From Paenibacillus contaminans (GTDB lineage: Bacteria > Bacillota > Bacilli > Paenibacillales > NBRC-103111): 64,000 nt of DNA. This document shows, in pieces, positions 1 through 8,769 of the stretch (positions are counted from its first letter, which is position 1; each line of letters opens with the position of its first letter). The notes under the pieces were generated by a model that was not told the origin of the DNA, did not search any database, and saw nothing but the letters and a program-made list of their open reading frames with translations. Made by a program: the position numbers and the translations under genes. Location: contig NZ_QMFB01000003.1 of assembly GCF_003285015.1 (NCBI RefSeq), positions 477,216-541,215 of the forward strand. Direction: 5' to 3'.

Positions 1-1
1 G

Positions 2-631
2 GCGGAGCTGATCAAGCAAAGCGTTTGGGAGCTGCTGATGCCCGTCGGCCGCTTCGGCAAAGGCCGCATTCGGCTTGTGTTCGGCAGCGCGCTCCCTCGC
101 CGCCTATTGGCCAGGCTTCGCGCCAAGAGATATCTCGTCCAGCAGCGCATTCCGCTGGCGCTGTACGACGGACGTCCCTTCGACCTGCGCGTCTCCGTCC
201 AACGCGATGAGAGCGGCGATTGGCAAATAACCGGCATCATCGGCAAAGTAGCCAGGCGCGGAGCGTTCGTTACGAACGTTGCGCAGGGAGGCAAAGTCAT
301 GTCGCTCGAAACGCTGCTTTCCTCGTATCCGCAGCTTGATGCAGAGGCAGTAAAAGCGAATATCGAGACTCTCGCGCTTCGCGTCGCCGAGCACTTGAGC
401 ATAAGACTCCCGATGGCCGCAGATCTTGGCTTGGACATCGGCTTGCGGGAAGACGGCTTCCCGATGCTGATCGAGTGCAACGGCCGCGATCAGCGCTACA
501 GCTTTCGCGAAGGCGGCATGCTCGAGGAGTGGAAAGCGACTTACCGCAATCCGATCGGCTTCGCCCGCTTTTTGCTCGATTCGGCGGAGCGCCTCGCGCC
601 CTCCGACGAAGAGGAACCCGGGGAGCGGTAA
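2..631 (+). CDS. YheC/YheD family endospore coat-associated protein, C-terminal part
   Basis: The reading frame is open at the left edge, so the gene starts before the window and only the last ~209 codons are seen. The protein resembles the ATP-grasp-like C-terminal half of the YheC/YheD family of spore-coat-associated proteins. The pattern is a basic segment with RPFDLRVSVQ, then IECNGRDQRYSFREG near the end, then a YRNPIGFARFLL tail. In that family the acidic/Asn residues around IECNG correspond to the ATP-grasp metal-binding strand. This is a family assignment; the reaction is unknown. The first in-frame ATG in the window (38) is internal. The gene is followed by a long inverted repeat at 714-767. 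Confidence 0.75.
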   Translation, partial: AELIKQSVWELLMPVGRFGKGRIRLVFGSALPRRLLARLRAKRYLVQQRIPLALYDGRPFDLRVSVQRDESGDWQITGIIGKVARRGAFVTNVAQGGKVMSLETLLSSYPQLDAEAVKANIETLALRVAEHLSIRLPMAADLGLDIGLREDGFPMLIECNGRDQRYSFREGGMLEEWKATYRNPIGFARFLLDSAERLAPSDEEEPGER

Positions 632-713
632 GCGAACTGCGGCTCGTTAGCAGGTTGAGGCGCTGCTGGGGTTGTCCCAAAGGGGAGTGGAGAATGAACC
701 AATCCCAATATGT

Positions 714-767
714 AAACAAATAAGCTTTCAAAATCACTCTAAAGAGGTAGTGGAAGCTTATTTGTTT
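714..767 (+). terminator. Long inverted repeat after the yheC/D gene
   Basis: A perfect 14-base inverted repeat pairs 714-727 (AAACAAATAAGCTT) with 754-767. A shorter CACT/AGTG pairing lies inside the loop. It sits 83 bases past the stop codon. There is no long U run after it, so it may be a weak terminator or an RNA 3'-end protector rather than a classical intrinsic terminator. Confidence 0.5.
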
Positions 768-889
768 GGTAAATGCTTTTATTAGGTTGACTGCCTATGC
801 TATTAGATTTACTACCCGACTTGCCGTGAAGAGTATACGGTACTTTCTAATAAGGCAAGATATCTTTCGTCGAAAAGCTATGTTTTATA

Positions 890-1135
890 GGCATAATGAG
901 GCAAGCCTTACTATTTCTCGCCGTAAACCCGTGTTCAAGCGAGCTAGTGAGGCAAACGCAACTAATAGTGAGGCAAACAAAATTGATAGTTGCGTTTGCC
1001 TCACTATTTGACTAGAACGAGCATTTTTCCGATGGAATAGTGAGGACAGCCTCATGAACAGAAAGGTTTTCTCCACTAATCGCACCGTTCGTGTATACCC
1101 ATTACGATATCCGTGTTTGCTTTCGTAACTAAAAT
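890..1135. repeat. Dispersed intergenic repeat, copy A (inverted partner at 63768-64000)
   Basis: The stretch matches the reverse complement of the right edge of the window over about 240 bases, with scattered mismatches. Shared blocks include TTTCTCCACTAATCGCAC (1072-1089) and the flanking GAATAGTGAGG...CAGCCTCATGAA and CCGTGTTTGCTTTCGTAAC. It is rich in the unit GTGAGGCAAAC and its complement. Inside it, 964-978 and 994-1008 form a perfect 15 bp stem (AATAGTGAGGCAAAC / GTTTGCCTCACTATT) with a 15 base loop. Short ORFs crossing it on both strands have no protein-like features. The whole gap 632-1285 holds only this repeat and the 714-767 hairpin. Confidence 0.75.
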
Positions 1136-1285
1136 GAGCATAGTACTTGATGGTTCCGCTTCAGCGAAGCCTTGGTTCATGGTTGAAGTACATCTGCCAT
1201 CCTCAGTATCCTAAAATTCACATTAGTCAGCGCATTAGGTACTAAACTTGGCGGCAGCTCGCAGCTAGTAACGAAAGCTGCCGGT

Positions 1286-2140
1286 TTAGTCGAAGCGGAT
1301 CCAGACGGCCGTTTTGTCGTCGGACGTTTTGAAGCGCGGATACCTCTGGCATTCGCTGTCGGATGCTTCCTGGTCGAGCAGCGCCTGCGCGTAGCCTTGC
1401 AGCGTCCGCTCGCGTATTTCCGCGACAAGCGCTTGCGGGTCGAATAAATCGTCGAGCTGCGCTTGCAGCGGGAAGAGGCCGTCCGTAATGAGCAGCAGCG
1501 CTTCCAGCTGTATCCGGTTGATCCGGCCGTATTCCAGATGGTCGGCAAGAGCGCTTTCCCCGCTCATGACCGAGTAGCCGTCGAATGTATTCATCGTTTG
1601 CTTGTTCGCAAGTATCGCCGGCGTAACGAGCTTCCGAAGCTCCGCTTGACTGGTGATGCCTTGCTGGATCCCTTCGATTAGCAGAAGTTTGGTCTTGGCA
1701 TCGATATGTCCGACTTGATCGCGCGTTACCGTGCGTACGCTTCCATCCTTATACAACGCGTAGATCATGCAATCTCCCGCTTGTACGTAGTCGATATGCT
1801 TCTCCAGTACGCGGACCGCGGCAATGCCGGCTGACCATACGGCTTGTTTGTCGGCCGTATCGATGCCGAACGATTTCATTTGTTCGCGCAAACCGTCGTT
1901 GGCTTCCAAAACCGCCTGCTCCAGCCGAAGCGGGCCGTCCCGTTCCTCGCCCAAAGCTTCCAAATAAGCTTTGATCGAATGAGAAGCCATATAGCCGCCC
2001 GTCTCGTTATTGGGTCCCCGGAACGGCGTCAGCGAAGTCGCACCGTCTATTACGCCGTACAAATGAAGTCCTTCGTTTACTACCCATGCATCCTCATTCC
2101 ACTCGCTAGTTCCCCGGATCGTAAGCTTCTCTACCTTCAT
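1286..2140 (-). CDS. PP2C family serine/threonine phosphatase-like protein
   Basis: About 284 residues with PP2C (PPM) signatures in order: a NEDAW motif and GVIDGATSL near the N-terminus (metal-binding Asp residues), AGDCMIYAL in the middle, LLITDG, and a C-terminal SDDKTAVW resembling the last metal-binding motif. The family removes phosphate from Ser/Thr of proteins using two metal ions; the substrate here is unknown. The ATG at 2140 is preferred over an in-frame ATG at 2155 because a GGAGG ends seven bases before it and would overlap the earlier codon. The stop codon overlaps an imperfect hairpin (1242-1289) that lacks a U run. The gene stands alone, 267 bases from the next gene on the same strand. 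Confidence 0.8.
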   Translation of the reverse strand: MKVEKLTIRGTSEWNEDAWVVNEGLHLYGVIDGATSLTPFRGPNNETGGYMASHSIKAYLEALGEERDGPLRLEQAVLEANDGLREQMKSFGIDTADKQAVWSAGIAAVRVLEKHIDYVQAGDCMIYALYKDGSVRTVTRDQVGHIDAKTKLLLIEGIQQGITSQAELRKLVTPAILANKQTMNTFDGYSVMSGESALADHLEYGRINRIQLEALLLITDGLFPLQAQLDDLFDPQALVAEIRERTLQGYAQALLDQEASDSECQRYPRFKTSDDKTAVWIRFD

Positions 2141-2407
2141 CTCGCTGCCTCCCATTTAAACGTCCCGTTCGTTCCATTATCTGCATCCTAAAAAAATCCG
2201 GATTCTCCCGCTCGAACATTAATTATTACGGCGCTCGTCATCCGTTACCTTTGATATATGCGCTCGCCAAGGGGGCATTGTCCGTGTCCCTTAATCGTTC
2301 ATAGTTCCTTTCGAGCGCTCAGCATATTGACGAGCCGGGTTTGTTTTTCTCGGCATGCATACCTGCCATTCACCCTTTTTCATTCGCCAGCTTCTTCCCG
2401 AATTCGC

Positions 2408-3664
2408 TTAATCGCCCGCTGCAGAACGCAGCGATTCCGCCGCCTTCTCAGCCGATGCGTCCGGCATCAGCTCGATCGTCTCGAGGAGCTCGCCGATTTT
2501 ATTCCACCGTTTGGCGTCTCCGGCAGCCGCCGTCTTTACCGCCAAGCTTCCGGCAGCCTCCAGAACGTAGCGCTCGCGCTCGGACAAATTCGATTCGCCG
2601 GCCAGCTTATCCGCGATATCGATCCGCGAAGGCAGCAGCCCCAGCTGTCTGATGATGCGCTGCTGGGTTTCGTCGCCGATCATGTGCTTGATAACGCGGA
2701 GAGCAGCCCGCTCCTTCTCCGGCGTCGAGCGGATCGGTGCCAGTGCGCGGATTTCCGGCAAAATCGCCGTTTGCGCCAAGCGGGGCAAAGGCGTCATTTC
2801 GAAGGCGAACTTGCCGCCGATATACCGCTCCAGCATGGGCAGCCTATCCGAGCCGCTGACGAATAACCCCGCTCTGCCGTTAATAAAATCGCTTGCCGCC
2901 AGCCTGTGCTGCAAAGGCTTCATGACGCCGGAGCCGTAAACAAACCGTTTCCATAGCGCAAAAGCCGAGCTTGCTCCGTTCCCGTCATCAAGCTTGCCTT
3001 CCTTGTCCGAAAGCAGGCTCTGAAAGTACCAGGACTGCTCGCGGTCGACGGCTATTCCCCAAAAATCGTTCGAGCCGTCCCCATTCACATCCTTGGTCAT
3101 CTTTTCGGAAGCGGCAAGCGCCTCCTCCCAGCCGGAGAAAGAAGGCTGAGCTTGAAACCCCGCATTTTTCAGCAAACTCATATTCGCATATAATACCGGC
3201 AATCCCGCTCCGAACGGGACTGCCCAATCATGCTCTCTATACCGAAACGGAGCGGTGAACGCCCTGGGCATACTATCCTTCCAAGGCGTATCTTCCATTT
3301 CGCTCTCGACCGGAAGCAGCGCCCCCGTCTCGGCAAGCTGCGCTACGCCGTACAAGCTGTCAAGCTCGGCGATATGCGGCGTCGTCCGGGTCGAAATGGC
3401 CGCCGTAAGCTCTTCGTAAAGCAACATCCCCGAACGGAAAGTTCGAATGTCCAGCTCAAGCTCCGGATGCTCGGTCTGAAACTCGCCGAGCATTTCGGCC
3501 AGTCCTTCGCTATGCACCCATATGGCGACCGATTCCGAGCTGTCCGAAGCTTGACCGAAACGGCCGCCCGTATCGTCGGGAACTCCCGTCATCGTGATAT
3601 ATACGGCTGCGAAGCCTGCCGCAACAACGGCCGCCGCCAGCCAGCCGAGCATTTTTCTGACCAT
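2408..3664 (-). CDS. Membrane-anchored extracellular solute-binding protein
   Basis: 418 residues. The N-terminus has one hydrophobic segment (about 5-25) and no lipobox cysteine, so the protein is probably held in the membrane by an uncleaved anchor. The remainder resembles family 1 (sugar-type) binding proteins: ...VAIWVHSEGLAEMLGEF, GWEEALAASEKMTKD and a DVNGDGSNDFWGI segment. It lies 117 bases downstream of the permease gene, as the last gene of the transporter cluster. A second, lipoprotein-type binding protein is encoded at 6666-7742. Two binding proteins for one permease suggests that this one could be a sensory partner of the YesM-type kinase rather than a transport subunit (inference). 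A GGGGA ribosome site precedes the ATG at 3664. Confidence 0.75.
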   Translation of the reverse strand: MVRKMLGWLAAAVVAAGFAAVYITMTGVPDDTGGRFGQASDSSESVAIWVHSEGLAEMLGEFQTEHPELELDIRTFRSGMLLYEELTAAISTRTTPHIAELDSLYGVAQLAETGALLPVESEMEDTPWKDSMPRAFTAPFRYREHDWAVPFGAGLPVLYANMSLLKNAGFQAQPSFSGWEEALAASEKMTKDVNGDGSNDFWGIAVDREQSWYFQSLLSDKEGKLDDGNGASSAFALWKRFVYGSGVMKPLQHRLAASDFINGRAGLFVSGSDRLPMLERYIGGKFAFEMTPLPRLAQTAILPEIRALAPIRSTPEKERAALRVIKHMIGDETQQRIIRQLGLLPSRIDIADKLAGESNLSERERYVLEAAGSLAVKTAAAGDAKRWNKIGELLETIELMPDASAEKAAESLRSAAGD

Positions 3665-3781
3665 CCCATCGCGTCCCCGAATCGTTTTCCTTCATCATAT
3701 CACAGTCGCCGGCAAAACCATTATCGGGAAGGCGTCCGTTATGCAAGAATGCGCGAATCTGCGAACGATGCCGCTAAAGCC

Positions 3782-5458
3782 CTACAACTGCAGCCCTTTC
3801 TTGCTCAGCTTGTTCGCAATAATGAGCGAGATTAGCGTACTCACCGTCAAAATCGAAGCGAGCGCCGCGCCGGTGCCATAGTTGGACGTAAATACCTCGC
3901 TGTAAATCGTGACGGAAATCGTCGCCGTCGCGCCAAAATAGAGGACTAGCGTCGAGCTCAGCTCGTTGATCGTCGTCACCCAGCTCAAAATCGCGCCGGA
4001 CAACACGCCCGGGGCCATCAGCCTTCCGGTCGTCTTGAAAAATGTTTTCATCGGAGGCACGCCAAGGCTGATCGACGCCTCTTCGACGCTCCGGTCGAGC
4101 TGATGCAAAATCGCGGTGCTCGAACGAATCGTATAAGGCAGCTTGCGAACGACATACGCGATTACGAGAATGATCCACGTGCCCGTAAGCACGATCGGCG
4201 GCTTGTTAAACGCGATGATAAGGCTGATCCCGAGAACGGTTCCCGGCATGACGTACGGAATCATAAGCAGGCCGTCGAGCATGGCGGTCAGCTTCGATTT
4301 CCGGCGCACAAGCACATAAGCGATAAGCATGCCGACCACGATCATGATGACGATCGAAATTAACGAATACGTGTACGTGTTAATGATCGCCTTCGGAACG
4401 CGGTACAAAATTTCACGGTAGCTGTTCAGGCTAAAGCCCGGATGGAACACCGGCCCTTTCGTCTTGATGAACGAAGTAACGAGCACGGTGGCCTGCGGGA
4501 TCATCGACACCAGCGCGATCGTCAGCGCCCCAGCAGTGAACAAAGCCTTCTGCAGCGGCTTCAGCTTTTTGAGCTTCGGCGTGCGCATCCCCGACATCGT
4601 ATAATTTTTCCGGGAAACAAAATATCGTTGGGCGAACAAAATGCTCGTCGAGCACAAAATCAGAATCACGCTGAGCGTACTGGCCATCGCCGGATTGCCG
4701 CCCATTTCGCTTATAAACTGCTCGTAAGCGAGGATCGGCAGTACCTTGAAGCCTTGCCCCAGCAGCATCGGCGTCCCGAAGTCGGCGAACGAGGCCATAA
4801 ACACCATTAGCGCGCCTGCCGACAATGTCGGAAAAATGAGCGGCAGCGTAATCGTCGTCATCCGCCGGAAGCTGGAACGGCCGAGGCTTTCCGCCGCTTC
4901 CTCAAGCGATGTGTCGATCGTGCGCAGCGCGCCGGAAACGTACAAGTAAATATGCGGGTAAAATTGCAAGGTAAAAACGAACACGATCCCTTTCCAGCCA
5001 TATACGGATCCGAAAGGAATGCCGACGTCGTGCAAGAACCGGGTGATGAACCCGTTATTGCCGAGCATCAAAATCCAGGAATACGCTCCGATAAACGGCG
5101 GCGACAGCAAGGACATAATTACCAGAATCTGAATGAGTCCTTTACAGGGAATATCGTACCTTGCCGTCACGTATGCCAGCGGAACGCCGATCAAAATCGC
5201 GAATACGGTCGCCAGCGCCGAAACCTGCAAGCTGTTCAGCAGCGCGCTTCGGAAGTATTTCAGCTTGATGAAGTTGCCGTAGTTTTCCAGCGAAAACGCG
5301 CCCTTGTCGTTAAAAAAGCTGTTGAACAGCAGCGTAAAGAGCGGATAAACGATAAAAGCAAACAGAAACACATAAACGATAAGCGTCACCCACGTCCAAA
5401 AATCCCAATGCCGCAGGCTAAGCCGTCTGGCCAACGTCGGTTTAATCGCGGTCTGCAC
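3782..5458 (-). CDS. ABC transporter permease, fused 2 x 6 TM (AfuB/FbpB type)
   Basis: About 558 residues made of two homologous six-helix halves, as in FbpB/AfuB-type permeases. Each half has an EAA-loop motif that docks on the ATPase: EEAAESLGRSSFRR and EEASISLGVPPMKTF. The frame is open from 5506, but a GGGGAGG ends nine bases before a GTG at 5458, so GTG is the likelier start. It overlaps the ATPase gene by 17 bases, indicating translational coupling. The protein would form the whole membrane channel with two copies of the ATPase encoded upstream. The usual database name would be an iron(III) permease, but binding-protein features make the substrate uncertain. Confidence 0.85.
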   Translation of the reverse strand: MQTAIKPTLARRLSLRHWDFWTWVTLIVYVFLFAFIVYPLFTLLFNSFFNDKGAFSLENYGNFIKLKYFRSALLNSLQVSALATVFAILIGVPLAYVTARYDIPCKGLIQILVIMSLLSPPFIGAYSWILMLGNNGFITRFLHDVGIPFGSVYGWKGIVFVFTLQFYPHIYLYVSGALRTIDTSLEEAAESLGRSSFRRMTTITLPLIFPTLSAGALMVFMASFADFGTPMLLGQGFKVLPILAYEQFISEMGGNPAMASTLSVILILCSTSILFAQRYFVSRKNYTMSGMRTPKLKKLKPLQKALFTAGALTIALVSMIPQATVLVTSFIKTKGPVFHPGFSLNSYREILYRVPKAIINTYTYSLISIVIMIVVGMLIAYVLVRRKSKLTAMLDGLLMIPYVMPGTVLGISLIIAFNKPPIVLTGTWIILVIAYVVRKLPYTIRSSTAILHQLDRSVEEASISLGVPPMKTFFKTTGRLMAPGVLSGAILSWVTTINELSSTLVLYFGATATISVTIYSEVFTSNYGTGAALASILTVSTLISLIIANKLSKKGLQL

Positions 5459-6551
5459 TGTAGATGACCTCCCCGCCCTCATTGTCGAACATGGCCGCTT
5501 TGGCAAGCTGCAGATCGATCAATACGGGCTGTTTCTCGCTTAGCAGCTGATGCGGCTCTATGGCGTGCTGCTGCACGTCGATTTCGCTGCCGTCGGCGAG
5601 CTTGACGATATAGCTCACTTTTTCGCCCAAATACGTTACCGTCGCGATTTCGCCGCGGAAATTACTTCGATCGCTGCCTGCACTGTCGGGTTGTAGCTTG
5701 ATCCTCTCCGGACGAATCGCGAACTTGACGCCGCCCGCATAAGGCTTGTTCAGGCGCAGCTTGAACGAGCGCCCAAGCAAGGAAATGTCGGCTTCTTGCG
5801 TAACCGAGTCATAGTTGCCGCACGAGCCTTCGAGAAAGTTGGATGTGCCGATAAAATTCGCAACAAACTTGTTTTCCGGGTAAGCATAAATGTTTTGCGG
5901 CGTTGCGATTTGCTGAATCCGCCCCTCATTCAGTACGGCGATCCGGTCGGATACGGCAAGCGCCTCCTCCTGGTCATGCGTGACATAAATCGTCGTAATG
6001 TTCAATTCCTTCTGAAGCTTGCGGATATCCGAGCGCATCTTGATGCGCAGCTTCGCGTCGAGATTGGACAGCGGCTCATCCATGAGCAGCAAGCCCGGAC
6101 GAATGACGATCGCCCGCGCAAGCGCGATACGCTGCTGCTGGCCTCCGCTCATATCGGACGGAATCCGGTCGCGCAGATGGGAAAGCTGAACCATTTCAAG
6201 CGCTTCCAAAACGCGCGTTTCGATTTCCTTCTTGCCGACATCGCGGGCCTTCAAGCCGTATGCGACATTATCGAACACCGTCATATGCGGGAAAATCGCA
6301 TAGTTTTGGAACACCATGCCGATATTCCGCTTGTGCGTCGGCACGTCGTTCATCAGCTGGTCGCCGAAATATATGCTGCCTTCCTCTTGCCTGTAGAAGC
6401 CTGCGATCGTACGCAGCAGCGTCGTTTTACCGCAGCCGCTCGGGCCAAGCAGCGTGAAAAACTCGCCCTCCTGAATCGTAAAATGCGCATCGTTAACCGC
6501 TTTCGCAGTACCGAAATATTTGGTCACGTGATCGAACACGATTTTTTTCAT
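5442..6551 (-). CDS. ABC transporter ATP-binding protein (AfuC/FbpC/PotA type)
   Basis: 369 residues. The Walker A motif GPSGCGKTT is at about 36-44, the signature MSGGQQQR near 134-141, Walker B LLLMDEP near 155-160 and the switch His in YVTHD at 192. The C-terminal ~120 residues form the regulatory TOBE-like region of the polyamine/iron/sulfate importer ATPases. It hydrolyses ATP to drive uptake through the fused permease encoded next. A GGAGG lies seven bases before the ATG. The gene is separated from the binding-protein gene by a strong hairpin (6615-6649), which probably lowers its expression relative to the binding protein. Confidence 0.9.
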   Translation of the reverse strand: MKKIVFDHVTKYFGTAKAVNDAHFTIQEGEFFTLLGPSGCGKTTLLRTIAGFYRQEEGSIYFGDQLMNDVPTHKRNIGMVFQNYAIFPHMTVFDNVAYGLKARDVGKKEIETRVLEALEMVQLSHLRDRIPSDMSGGQQQRIALARAIVIRPGLLLMDEPLSNLDAKLRIKMRSDIRKLQKELNITTIYVTHDQEEALAVSDRIAVLNEGRIQQIATPQNIYAYPENKFVANFIGTSNFLEGSCGNYDSVTQEADISLLGRSFKLRLNKPYAGGVKFAIRPERIKLQPDSAGSDRSNFRGEIATVTYLGEKVSYIVKLADGSEIDVQQHAIEPHQLLSEKQPVLIDLQLAKAAMFDNEGGEVIYSADRD

Positions 6552-6614
6552 CGTTAACCTCCGCTATGAAGCATATAAATGTAGGATATTGCCGTTCGGT
6601 TGATCGATTTAAGA

Positions 6615-6649
6615 AACAAGGTGCCCTGCTCGCATTCGGGCACCTTGTT
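6615..6649 (-). terminator. Intercistronic hairpin, partial terminator or mRNA stabiliser
   Basis: AACAAGGTGCCC and GGGCACCTTGTT form a perfect 12 bp stem with an 11 base loop, 17 bases after the binding-protein stop codon. On the minus strand the tail is TTCTT rather than a full U run. This is typical of hairpins between an abundant binding-protein cistron and its less abundant transporter cistrons. Confidence 0.75.
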
Positions 6650-6665
6650 CAGTGGAAAACGCCGC

Positions 6666-7742
6666 TTACTCTTGGCCGGTAACGATTTTGCCGAATCTTT
6701 TGATCGTTTCGTCTTTTTTGCTTGCCGCGAAATCGAAGTCGTACTGTACAAGCTTTATATCCTTGGAAGCCGGAATGCCTTGAATCGTTTCCGCATCCTT
6801 GCGCACCGAGCGGCGCTTAAACTCCTTCTGGATGAGCGATTGCACGTCTTTGCCCACCAGGAAGTCGATGAATTGCTTGGCTTGCTCCATATTTTTGGCG
6901 CCTTTGATAACCGCCGCGCCGTCCGGTACCGCCGAGGTGCCTTCCGACGGATAAGCGATTCCAACCTTGGCGCCGCCTTCCACGTAACGTAGCGCAGCTT
7001 CTTCTAACGTAACGCCGAGCGCGAATTCTTTATCGGCTACGCCTTTGTATACCATACCGGAGCTGGACAAAATTTTGCCGTCGAGGTTTTTGACGAACTG
7101 CTTCACGAAATCCCAGCCTGCGTTGTCGTCTTTGCCGAATGCCGTCAGCATCGTCACGAGCTGCGTATAGGAGGAACCCGATTTGGCCGGATCGGCGAAG
7201 GCGATTTTGCCTTTCCATTTCGGATCGAGCAGATCCTTCCACGTTTTCGGCTCCTCGCCCGTTTTGACGAGCTCCTTGTTGTACATGATGACCATCGGAA
7301 GCGCCGCGAACGGTGTCCACACGCTGTTTTTATCGATATATTCAGGAGCCAGATTGTCGAACTCCTTGGATTTGTATGGCTCGAAGTAAGCTTTGAACGC
7401 TTCCAAAGAATCCGCGCCGCCTGCCCAGAACACGTCGCCGAGCGGATTTTTCTCTTCGGCTTGCACGCGCTTCAGCAATTCCCCGGTCCCGCCGGAAATG
7501 AGCTGCACTTCGATGCCCGTACGATCCTGGAATTCCTTGACGATCGGGTTATTGACCTCCGCCGCGTTCGGTGAATAAAGCGTCAGCTTGCCGCCTTTTT
7601 TCGTAGTCGATGGGTCGGCCGAGCTGGACGGCGACGGGGAGTTAGCCCCTCCGGATTTATTGTCTGTCGTTTGACCTGCTCCGCAGCCTGCAACCGTAAT
7701 GGCCAATAATGCGGCGATTGCGCCCGAGAATAATTTTTTCAT
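6666..7742 (-). CDS. ABC transporter substrate-binding lipoprotein (AfuA/FbpA type)
   Basis: 358 residues. The frame extends upstream to 7901, but the ATG at 7742 begins a clear lipoprotein signal peptide with the lipobox VAGC (Cys20), followed by a Ser/Asn/Thr-rich linker. The mature part follows the FbpA/AfuA pattern: GKLTLYSPN, SGGTGELLKRVQAE, DVFWAGG, PMVIMYNKELV. The adjacent Tyr-Tyr pair used by FbpA to bind ferric iron is not visible in the C-terminal half. A sugar phosphate or phosphonate substrate, as for AfuA, is therefore at least as likely as iron. The promoter at 7801-7829 precedes it, and a hairpin follows. Confidence 0.85.
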   Translation of the reverse strand: MKKLFSGAIAALLAITVAGCGAGQTTDNKSGGANSPSPSSSADPSTTKKGGKLTLYSPNAAEVNNPIVKEFQDRTGIEVQLISGGTGELLKRVQAEEKNPLGDVFWAGGADSLEAFKAYFEPYKSKEFDNLAPEYIDKNSVWTPFAALPMVIMYNKELVKTGEEPKTWKDLLDPKWKGKIAFADPAKSGSSYTQLVTMLTAFGKDDNAGWDFVKQFVKNLDGKILSSSGMVYKGVADKEFALGVTLEEAALRYVEGGAKVGIAYPSEGTSAVPDGAAVIKGAKNMEQAKQFIDFLVGKDVQSLIQKEFKRRSVRKDAETIQGIPASKDIKLVQYDFDFAASKKDETIKRFGKIVTGQE

Positions 7743-7800
7743 GGTTGTAATGAAACCCCTTTCGTTTCTGTTTAAGTACGATGTCGCTAGCGATAACTTA

Positions 7801-7829
7801 ACTATAAAGGCGTTATAAAACGCTTTCAA
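7801..7829 (-). promoter_or_regulatory. Sigma-A type promoter with a palindrome in its spacer
   Basis: On the minus strand TTGAAA (7824-7829) and TATAGT (7801-7806) are separated by exactly 17 bases, upstream of the binding-protein gene. The spacer carries an imperfect palindrome AAAGCGTT-TTAT-AACGC-CTTT, and 7814-7829 matches the CcpA cre consensus at most positions but lacks its conserved right-hand CA. A repressor binding here would block polymerase. CcpA or the neighbouring AraC-type response regulator are candidates. Confidence 0.55.
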
Positions 7830-7889
7830 TGTGACGGAATTGCGTCTTTTGTTGAATATTTTGCTCAAGCTAAGGTGGAAAAAAACGCA

Positions 7890-7925
7890 AAAACTTCGCA
7901 AGCGGGCGGCCGCTTACGAAGTTTT
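7890..7925 (-). terminator. Intrinsic terminator after the response-regulator gene
   Basis: AAAACTTCG-C-AAGCGG pairs with CCGCTT-A-CGAAGTTTT around a four-base loop. The minus strand then runs TTTTTGCGTTTTTTT. It lies 44 bases past the stop of the response-regulator gene and isolates it from the transporter operon. Confidence 0.8.
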
Positions 7926-7968
7926 GTTACGATTCTATAAGGCGGATTTCATCGCTGCCGTTTTACCG

Positions 7969-8769
7969 CTACACGGTTGAGATCCCGAGCCGCTTCCGGT
8001 ATTCCGAAGGCGTTTCCCCCGTGCTTTTGCGGAAAATTTGGCTGAAATACCGCGAATCCTGATAGCCTACGCGTTCTGCAATTTCATACATTTTGAACCT
8101 TGGGTCCGCCAGCAGCTCCTTCGCCGCTTGAACCCTCAGGTTCGTTACGTATTCGAGAAAACTGACCCCGACATGCTTTTTGAACAGCCTGCTGAAATGG
8201 CTTTCGCTTACCTTCATCCGGTCGGCCATGCTTTGCAGCGGCACATCCTCCTGAAAGTGAGTCAACAAGTAATCCATAATTTGCTGGAACTCCCGGCTTT
8301 CGCCCGTTTCCCGCTTATCGAGGCCCGCTACGACGGGACGTCCTTCCGCCCAATGCTTATCCTGCTGCTCTGCAAGCTGCCGTTTGCTTCGCGCTTCGTC
8401 CAGCTTGGAGGTAATACGCCGAACGACCTTCTCCAGCTCGTCCGGATTCGTCGGCTTCAGCACATAGTCTGCCGCCCCGAGCCTCACCGCCTGCTGCGCA
8501 TAAGCAAAATCGTCGAAGCCCGTCAGAAATACGATGTTTACCTCCGGCCATCGTTCCGAAACGCGCCTCGCCAGCTCGATTCCGTCCATCGTCGGCATGC
8601 GGATATCGGACAGCATAATATCCGGAACGGCTTGCTCCAGAAGCTCGAGCGCCGCTTCGCCATCCTCGGCTTCGCCGGCAATCTCGCAGCCGAGATCGCT
8701 CCATGGTATCGTCTGTTTTAATCCTTCGCGCACCAGCCATTCGTCTTCGACGATGACGATTTTATACAT
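7969..8769 (-). CDS. YesN-type response regulator with AraC DNA-binding domain
   Basis: 266 residues. The receiver domain (1-120) has the acidic pair ED at 8-9, the phospho-acceptor Asp55 in MLSDIRMP and the conserved Lys105 in VLKP. The C-terminal ~100 residues carry two AraC/XylS helix-turn-helix units (SMADRMKVSESHFSRLFKK and MYEIAERVGYQDSRYFSQIF). A short linker replaces the long middle region of many YesN proteins. It is translated with the kinase gene: its ATG overlaps the kinase 3' end by eight bases and has GGAGGTGAAAGGCG before it. It probably controls the adjacent transporter operon. Confidence 0.9.
   Translation of the reverse strand: MYKIVIVEDEWLVREGLKQTIPWSDLGCEIAGEAEDGEAALELLEQAVPDIMLSDIRMPTMDGIELARRVSERWPEVNIVFLTGFDDFAYAQQAVRLGAADYVLKPTNPDELEKVVRRITSKLDEARSKRQLAEQQDKHWAEGRPVVAGLDKRETGESREFQQIMDYLLTHFQEDVPLQSMADRMKVSESHFSRLFKKHVGVSFLEYVTNLRVQAAKELLADPRFKMYEIAERVGYQDSRYFSQIFRKSTGETPSEYRKRLGISTV

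Noticed and set aside
766..1085. Short ORFs on both strands across the left repeat
   Set aside because: They arise from the inverted GTGAGGCAAAC units, have no ribosome site of note and no protein-like pattern.
1242..1289. Hairpin overlapping the stop of the PP2C-like gene as a terminator
   Set aside because: The stem is interrupted and no T run follows on the minus strand.
3782..7742. Firm assignment as an iron(III) importer
   Set aside because: The family resemblance is real, but no iron-binding Tyr pair is visible and no Fur box precedes the operon.
7743..7901. N-terminal extension of the binding-protein frame
   Set aside because: The lipoprotein signal peptide begins at 7742, and the promoter lies inside the extension.
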